DNA of 10,518 bases from the NCBI GenBank assembly GCA_026770585.1, contig MU646388.1, forward strand, positions 302,490-313,007, read 5' to 3'. How positions within the stretch are numbered: position 1 is the stretch's first letter; each line of letters begins with the position of its first letter. The notes beneath the pieces are model-generated. The model did not search any database. It worked only from the letters and a program-made list of their open reading frames with translations, and had not been told where the DNA came from. This document shows, in pieces, positions 6,544 through 10,518 of the stretch. Both the position numbers and the translations under genes were made by a program. The stretch comes from Baffinella frigidus (lineage: Eukaryota; Cryptophyceae; Cryptomonadales; Baffinellaceae).

Positions 6544-6650
6544 AGAGACAGACCTTTGTTACTTGGTACCGACCAAGTAGAGAGAGGCCTCCATTAGTTG
6601 GTATCTAGCAAGTAGAGAGAGAGAGAGAACGAGAGAGAGAGACTGAGAGA
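6541..6650 (+). repeat. Repeats around the stop codon and hairpin just downstream
   Basis: The stop codon lies in TAGAGAGA, which recurs at 6578 and 6613 after AAG in about 35-base imperfect repeats. TACTTGGT (6560-6567) and ACCAAGTA (6572-6579) form a perfect 8-bp stem with a four-base loop. A GA microsatellite follows. This is probably the 3' UTR; no poly(A) signal was recognised. Confidence 0.5.
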
Positions 6651-7054
6651 GGACCACCTGCGAGGTCCACTTAGTATGTGAGATCCACTTAGTGGCAACT
6701 AGGTGGACCGCGCAGTGAGAGGTCTGAGAGACCTTGATTAGTTACCAAAACCGGCCGCCATGTATTAATTGCCAACACGGCCGCCATGGGTGCCTTGAGA
6801 CCTAGAGAGAGGGGGGGGGGGGGGGTCATCAAGCGTATTAATTACCAACAGAACCTATAGAGATGTCATCGAAGTGAGAGCAAGGACCCCGAGGGCTCTT
6901 GAGGGGCAGGGCAGCCAAGCGGTACGTGGTTTGTCAAGACTCCCGTTGTAAACTTCTGTACCAAACGCGGCTCCAGAAGCGTGTCTCGCTACCACACACT
7001 CCGTTTCTGATTTCCAGAGAGAGAGCCTCACCTTCGATGAACGTGTACAGCCTA
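6651..7054. other. Non-coding stretch after the plus-strand gene
   Basis: I see no gene. It holds direct repeats of GTCCACTTAGT (about 6665) and ATCCACTTAGT (about 6683), two GGCCGCCATG words (about 6752 and 6779), three TTARTTRCCAA-like words (about 6738, 6763 and 6838) and a run of 14 G at about 6811. The part from 6850 to 7050 is plain sequence with no recognisable frame. Confidence 0.5.
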
Positions 7055-7175
7055 CAGGGGTACCTCGCTCATAAGAAACCAACCCCCCCTAGGACCCTAC
7101 AGTAGGTCTATGCCTAGCTAGGGCCCTATGGTGGCCCTTCTGGGGGGGGCATTTCTTATCAGCGAGGTACTTCTG
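7055..7175. mobile_element. F1 foldback element
   Basis: Begins CAGGGGTACCTCGCTCATAA and ends TTATCAGCGAGGTACTTCTG, an inverse copy with a few changes. The core is CCCCCCCTAGGACCCTACAG to CCCTATGGTGGCC. There is no open frame: a non-coding palindromic, MITE-like element that must be moved by something else if mobile. Confidence 0.8.
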
Positions 7176-7193
7176 TTCAGCCTTGCAGGACTA

Positions 7194-7240
7194 CAGGGGT
7201 GCCTCGCTCACAAAGAGTCGCCCGCCCCTAGGCCGACCGT
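7194..7240. mobile_element. F1 foldback element, left half only
   Basis: CAGGGGTGCCTCGCTCACAA followed by CGCCCGCCCCTAGG, then similarity ends. It begins about 20 bases after the preceding F1 copy. Confidence 0.65.
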
Positions 7241-7434
7241 GAGAAGCTTCGTAGGTCCAGGTTCATACATGGATATCTGAGTTACAAAAACAAAGAACTC
7301 AATAGTCCGCAGTGGAGTTAGGGCCTGCGTGTTCTTAATTTTGTACCTGAGGGTTGACTATCTCGCGTTTGTCCCTCCGGTACTAATGGAAGAACACAGA
7401 CACCGACCGAGGCTCGACCAAGGGTGTTCTTATA
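7241..7434. other. Unique stretch between foldback elements
   Basis: No reading frame or repeat recognised. It is AT-richer than its surroundings (for example ACAAAAACAAAGAACTCAAT). Confidence 0.35.
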
Positions 7435-7539
7435 TAACCCTTAAGTGCCCAGTAGGCTCATACGCCCTACGGTAGGGCCCTAGGACCTGCCTAGGACCTC
7501 TTGGCCGTCAAATTTGACTACCTGGGCACTTACGGGATA
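7435..7539. mobile_element. F2 foldback element
   Basis: ACCCTTAAGTGCCCAGTAGG at the left and CCTGGGCACTTACGGGAT at the right, with nearly the same core as the copy at 6037 (GGGCCCTAGGACCTGCCTAG). Arm pair at the variable site is C-G. Confidence 0.8.
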
Positions 7540-7556
7540 GCCCGGACATCCCTGTT

Positions 7557-7672
7557 CAGGGGTGCCTCTCCCACAAGGAGACGCCCCCCCTAAGACCCAT
7601 GCAGTAGGCCTACCTATGGCATTTCGGTGGTCCTAGAGGGGGGGGGCGGCTCCTTATACGCGAGGTACCCCT
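7557..7672. mobile_element. F1 foldback element with GC-shifted arms
   Basis: Left arm CAGGGGTGCCTCTCCCACAA then GGAGACGCC; right arm, read inverse, has AAGGAGCCGCC after the terminus. The GGAG-CGCC change from the usual GAAACC is found in both arms, so pairing is kept. Confidence 0.78.
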
Positions 7673-7826
7673 ACACAGGGGTATCTCAAATACAAGAGCT
7701 AGCGTCCACCTCGTGCATGCAGGCTTACTTTTAGGCTCCTTCCTTGTGAGGTGTGGTTCTTGAATTCGACACACAACGGATGAGGCGAGTGCGTAGCATG
7801 AACGACAGCCTCTGCGGGAGTGCATA

Positions 7827-7943
7827 CAGGGGTACCTCGCTCATAAGAAACCACCACCCCCTAGGGCCCTACAGTGGCCCTATGCCTAGGACCCTATGGT
7901 GGTCCTAGGGGGGTAGGAGTTTCTTATGAGCGAGGTACCCCTG
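7827..7943. mobile_element. F1 foldback element, best-preserved copy
   Basis: CAGGGGTACCTCGCTCATAA at the left and TTATGAGCGAGGTACCCCTG at the right are perfect inverse copies extending several more bases (AAGAAAC/GTTTCTT-type). The core pairs CCCCCTAGGGCC with GGTCCTAGGGGGG. Confidence 0.85.
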
Positions 7944-8017
7944 TACATGGCGGCTTGCAGCTGATGAACGGCCACCTCAGGGGCGATGCGTGTCCTGATT
8001 TTCGAGTAACCCCTGCA

Positions 8018-8135
8018 CACGGGCACCTCGCTCATAAGAAACTGCCCCCCCCCCTAGGACCACCGTAGGGCCCTAGGCATAGGGCTGCTGTAGGGTCCTA
8101 GGGGGGGGGGGGTTCTTATGAGCGAGGTACCCCTG
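8018..8135. mobile_element. F1 foldback element
   Basis: Left arm ACGGGCACCTCGCTCATAAG, right arm CTTATGAGCGAGGTACCCCT. The downstream flank TGTACATGGCGGC is the same as that of the 7827-7943 copy, so the two may descend from one duplicated unit. Confidence 0.82.
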
Positions 8136-8299
8136 TACATGGCGGCCGTCACGTGCTAGTGATAAATGTCTCTTACAAATGAGTCACTTTACTGCGAGCG
8201 AGACGCTAAGGCTGCCGTGCCTCCAGACCCCCCTTGGGAGCACATAAGCACAGAGCAGGAGAGGTCTAGTGCGCTCGCCTCGCGCTCGTGCGTCGGCTG

Positions 8300-8556
8300 C
8301 AGGGGTACCTCGCTCAGAAGGAGGCGCCACCCCCTAGGACCCTACACCTGTACAGTAGGCCTATCTATAAGTGGCCAGGGGGTCTTAAAAGACCCACGTC
8401 AGGTCCTAGGCAGGTCCTGGGGCCCTACAGTAGGGCATATGAGCCTACTGGCCACTTAAGGGATAGCCCTACGGTGGTCCCTACAGCAGGCCTATCTAAG
8501 GCCCTACGGCGATCCTAGGGAGGGGGGGGCGCCTTCTTATGAGCGAGGTACCCCTG
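8300..8556. mobile_element. F1 foldback element interrupted by an F2 element
   Basis: Left arm CAGGGGTACCTCGCTCAGAA and right arm TTCTTATGAGCGAGGTACCC bound about 257 bases, twice the usual size. Both arms carry a GGCGCC block. The extra length is the F2 element at 8366-8466 inserted in the core, with TACAG[T/C]AGGCCTATCTA on each side. Confidence 0.78.
8366..8466. mobile_element. F2 foldback element nested in an F1 element, opposite orientation
   Basis: TATAAGTGGCCAGG at the left and CCTACTGGCCACTTAAGGGA at the right; the core reads as the inverse of the other two copies (CAGTAGGGCATATGAGCCTA). Arm pair at the variable site is G-C. Confidence 0.78.
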
Positions 8557-8758
8557 TACGTGGACGCCAGCGGCCAGCCGCAGCTCTGGATTCCGAAAGG
8601 GGTACCTCGCTCATAAGACCCCCCCCCCCCCTAGGACCCTGCAGTAGGCCTATGCCAAGGGGCCTATGGTGGTCTTAGGGGGGGGCGCTCTTTCTGATGA
8701 GCGAGGTACCCCTGTACATTGACGCCAGCGGCGAACCGCAGCTCTTGATTCCTAAAGA
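8557..8758 (+). repeat. Duplicated 40-base flank GACGCCAGCGGC...ATTCC on both sides of an F1 element
   Basis: GACGCCAGCGGCCAGCCGCA at 8564 and GACGCCAGCGGCGAACCGCA at 8720 each follow the right end of an F1 element and continue with GCTCT..ATTCC.AAAG. Element plus flank seems to have been duplicated as one unit. Confidence 0.75.
8598..8714. mobile_element. F1 foldback element
   Basis: Left arm AGGGGTACCTCGCTCATAAG, right arm CTGATGAGCGAGGTACCCCT, with a C-run/G-run pair and CCTAGGACC core. It lies between two diverged copies of a 40-base flank. Confidence 0.82.
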
Positions 8759-8801
8759 GGAGACAAACCTCCTTCAAGAGGCAGCCCGAGACCCTTTCTG
8801 A
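8711..8801 (+). CDS. Possible gene end or gene relic, short open frame after an F1 element
   Basis: In one frame the flank reads IDASGEPQLLIPKEETNLLQ followed by EAARDPF and a stop at 8799-8801; the upstream copy of the flank reads VDASGQPQLWIPK in the same frame. The composition looks protein-like, and the difference Q/E, W/L between copies is mild. No start or acceptor is clear (the frame comes out of the F1 arm). Family not recognised. It may be a relic of a gene split by foldback elements, or chance. Confidence 0.25.
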
Positions 8802-9040
8802 GAGCGAACACGATACCCATGACTACTGAGTGGACCTCGCGAGGTGTCCACTCCCAACCACACAGCGGGCTACGAAGGGATTTTCGGCCCATTTCGGACC
8901 GAGTTTCCGCTACCTTATCCGTAGGAACCCCCCCATGTCCCTACGGGTTTCCTACCGTAGGGTCGTTCGTCTTATCGAGTAGGGGTTATTCAAAATCCCT
9001 TCGAAATCCGTTGTGTGGGTAGGTTATCCAATCTCACTTC
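8802..9040. repeat. Two short inverted repeats in otherwise featureless sequence
   Basis: GAGTGGAC (8828) and GTCCACTC (8846) flank the small palindrome CTCGCGAG. CCCTACGG (8939) and CCGTAGGG (8955) flank 8 bases, recalling the CTACGGTAGG core of F1/F2. No gene seen. Confidence 0.45.
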
Positions 9041-9133
9041 CTACCATTCTTCCCACTCCTCATCCTCCTCGCTCTCCTCCCCCCCCCACCCACCATCCCC
9101 CTCAGAATCCTCCCGAGGCAAAAGGTCACTAGC
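9041..9133 (-). CDS. Possible terminal exon with acidic tail
   Basis: Leftward from CTGCAG|GCT at 9133 the frame reads ASDLLPREDSEGDGGWGGEE and SEEDEEWEEW then TAG, 30 residues. The acceptor is good and lies just after the C-rich (in this direction) telomere-like array, as true exons here do. It could be the last exon of a gene starting with the ATIC-like start at 10021 or of an unseen gene. The sequence is low-complexity, so chance is a real alternative. Confidence 0.22.
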   Translation of the reverse strand, partial: ASDLLPREDSEGDGGWGGEESEEDEEWEEW

Positions 9134-9156
9134 CTGCAGCACCATGCGCACCTACT

Positions 9157-9974
9157 TGGGGTTTAGAGATTAGGGATTAGGGTTTGGGGTTTAGGGTTGA
9201 GGGTTTAATGATTAGGGTGTAGGGTTTAGGGTTCAGGGTTCAGGGCTGAGGGTTTAGGATTTAGGGTTTAGGGTTGAGGGTTTTGGGTTTAGGGTTCAGG
9301 GTTTCGGGTTTAGGGTTTCGGGTTTTGGGTTTCGGGTTTCGGGTTTAAGGTTCAGGGTTTAGGGTTTAGGGTTTAGGGTTTAGGGTTTAGGGTTCTGTAG
9401 GGTGTAGGGTGTAGGGCGTAGGGTGTTGGGTGTAGGGTGTAGGGTGTAGGGTGTAGGGTGTAGGGCTTATGGTTTAGGGTGTAGGGTGTAGTGAGTAGGG
9501 TTCAGGGTTCAGAGTTCAGGGTGTAGGGTATAGGGTTTAAGTTGTAGGTGTAGGGTTCACGGTTCAGAGTTCAGAGCTCAGTGTTCAGGGTGCAGGGTTC
9601 AGGGTTACGGTTGCAGGGTTCAGGGTTCAGGGTTCAGGGTTCAGGGTTCAGGGTTCAGGGTTCAGGGTTCAGGGTTCAGGGTTTAGGGTGTAGGGTGCAG
9701 GGTGCAGGGTGTACAGTGTAGGATGTAGGGTGTAGGGTGTAGAGTGTAAGGTGTAGGGTGTATGGTGTAGGGTATAGGGTGAAGGTTGTAGGGTGTAGGA
9801 TGTAGGGTGTAGGGTGCAGGGTGTGGGGTGTAGGGTTCAGAGTTCATGGTGTGGGGTCAAGGGTGTAGGATGCAGGGTGTAGGGTGTAGGGTGTAGGGTG
9901 TAGGGTGTAGGGTTTAGGGTTTAGGGTTTGGTCTAGGGTCTAGGGTTCAGGGTTCAGGGTTCAGGGTTTAGGAT
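9157..9974. repeat. Interstitial telomere-like array of variant 7-mers
   Basis: About 820 bases of 7-base units of the form T[T/G][T/C]AGGG, G-rich on the plus strand. Variants occur in runs: TTTAGGG near 9355-9390, TGTAGGG near 9420-9460 and 9880-9912, and about ten TTCAGGG near 9610-9680. Blocks of one variant suggest local unit duplication. It joins the truncated ATIC exon 1 copy directly. It is flanked on both sides by other sequence, so it is not a chromosome end here. Confidence 0.9.
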
Positions 9975-9976
9975 TG

Positions 9977-10021
9977 AGAGACGGAGATGAGGGCGCGCTT
10001 CATGGGCACCGTGTCAGTCAT
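9977..10021 (-). pseudogene. Truncated second copy of ATIC exon 1 (start codon plus 14 codons)
   Basis: Reading leftward from 10021 gives [15 protein letters not shown], identical to the ATIC start except Met4 to Thr. After that the sequence turns abruptly into CCCTAAA-like repeats where the intact gene continues DKGQLLEL. The break is not at an exon end of the intact copy and no good GT donor lies there, though a weak GT sits six bases before it. It is either a fragment left by duplication or a first exon followed by a large new intron. With the promoter intact it may still be transcribed. Confidence 0.6.
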
Positions 10022-10518
10022 TTTGGTGGAGGAGGAGAAGCAGCGGCTTCCGTAAACGTGAGCTGGGCGGCGGACAACGAGGAGCGCGCGGAAACACGCG
10101 AAAGAGGCGAGAGAGACGATCTCTGTACGAAAGATACAGAGGACGTTTTTCACGTGGCGTGGCGTGAAGAGAAGGTCCCAGATCTGGGACCCTTTCTTAA
10201 GTCCCAAAGTCAAAAAAAGCTGAAGTCGGCCACATTACTTCAAAAGTGGCCGATACACCGAGAAAAAATCCGACGCAGGACTGGTCAACCGGAACTCGCC
10301 GTCTCCGACTACCGGATGTCGCCGACTCCGACAAAAAAAACAAAAAAAACATGACTGTGGTCAACCGGAACACGCCGAATCTTCTCCGATCACTTCGGAA
10401 TAAAGCAATCCGAAAGAAAGTCGGCAACCTTCTCCGATCAACCACAAGATGTTCACCACTGGTACCCCCCCTCCCCTCCCGCTCACCCGGAGGCGAGGGC
10501 CTCGTGACTGACCCCCCG
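9977..10518. repeat. Long direct repeat, copy 2, reaching the window end
   Basis: Second copy of 2759-3298 in the same orientation. Its left boundary falls inside ATIC exon 1, where homology stops after the codons for ISVS and telomere-like repeats begin. It carries its own likely promoter. What lies beyond 10518 could include a second copy of the plus-strand gene. Confidence 0.92.

Noticed and set aside
6203-8714. Foldback elements as rho-independent terminators or riboswitches
   Set aside because: The context is eukaryotic, copies are near-identical and dispersed, and the whole unit is palindromic, which fits mobile foldback elements better.
9157-9974. CRISPR-like or satellite array
   Set aside because: There are no unique spacers; the units are contiguous 7-mers of telomere type.

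Overview
This looks like eukaryotic nuclear DNA, most likely from an alga with a complex (secondary, red-lineage) plastid. The evidence is two intron-rich, divergently transcribed genes with GT-AG introns, GC-rich exons, and introns filled with plant-type telomere-like 7-mers. One gene also seems to encode a signal peptide followed by an A-D-A-F site, resembling the bipartite plastid presequences of haptophytes, stramenopiles and cryptophytes. The clade is an inference; I recognise no species.

Layout. Positions 121-2803 (minus strand) carry the 5' part of ATIC/PurH, the bifunctional enzyme of the last two steps of purine synthesis. Five exons join in frame and cover almost the whole IMP cyclohydrolase domain; the gene leaves the window at its left edge. 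Positions 2804-3369 form a compact divergent promoter region with palindromes and repeated motifs. Positions 3370-6543 (plus strand) carry an eight-exon gene of unknown function (about 311 aa as modelled). Positions 6544-8800 hold no convincing gene but a dense cluster of short palindromic (foldback) elements of two families, F1 (about 120 bp) and F2 (about 100 bp), sharing a related core. Two F1/F2 copies also lie in the last intron of the plus-strand gene. Positions 9157-9974 are an interstitial array of variant TTTAGGG, TGTAGGG and TTCAGGG units. It abuts 9977-10518, a near-identical second copy of the ATIC start codon and upstream region (first copy 2759-3298).

The most unusual aspect is how the introns are built. 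Beside several exons lies a decayed copy of the exon edge with its splice site: copies of acceptor edges lie upstream and copies of donor edges lie downstream. The telomere-like repeats and CT-type microsatellites are nearly always oriented so that the transcript is C/pyrimidine-rich, in both genes although they run in opposite directions. The three F2 copies use A-T, C-G and G-C at the same position of their arms, so the arms appear to change in concert.

The two genes show no obvious functional link beyond the shared promoter. No tRNA, rRNA, CRISPR or transposase gene was seen. All calls rest on reading the sequence and on knowledge of the PurH family; no search was run.
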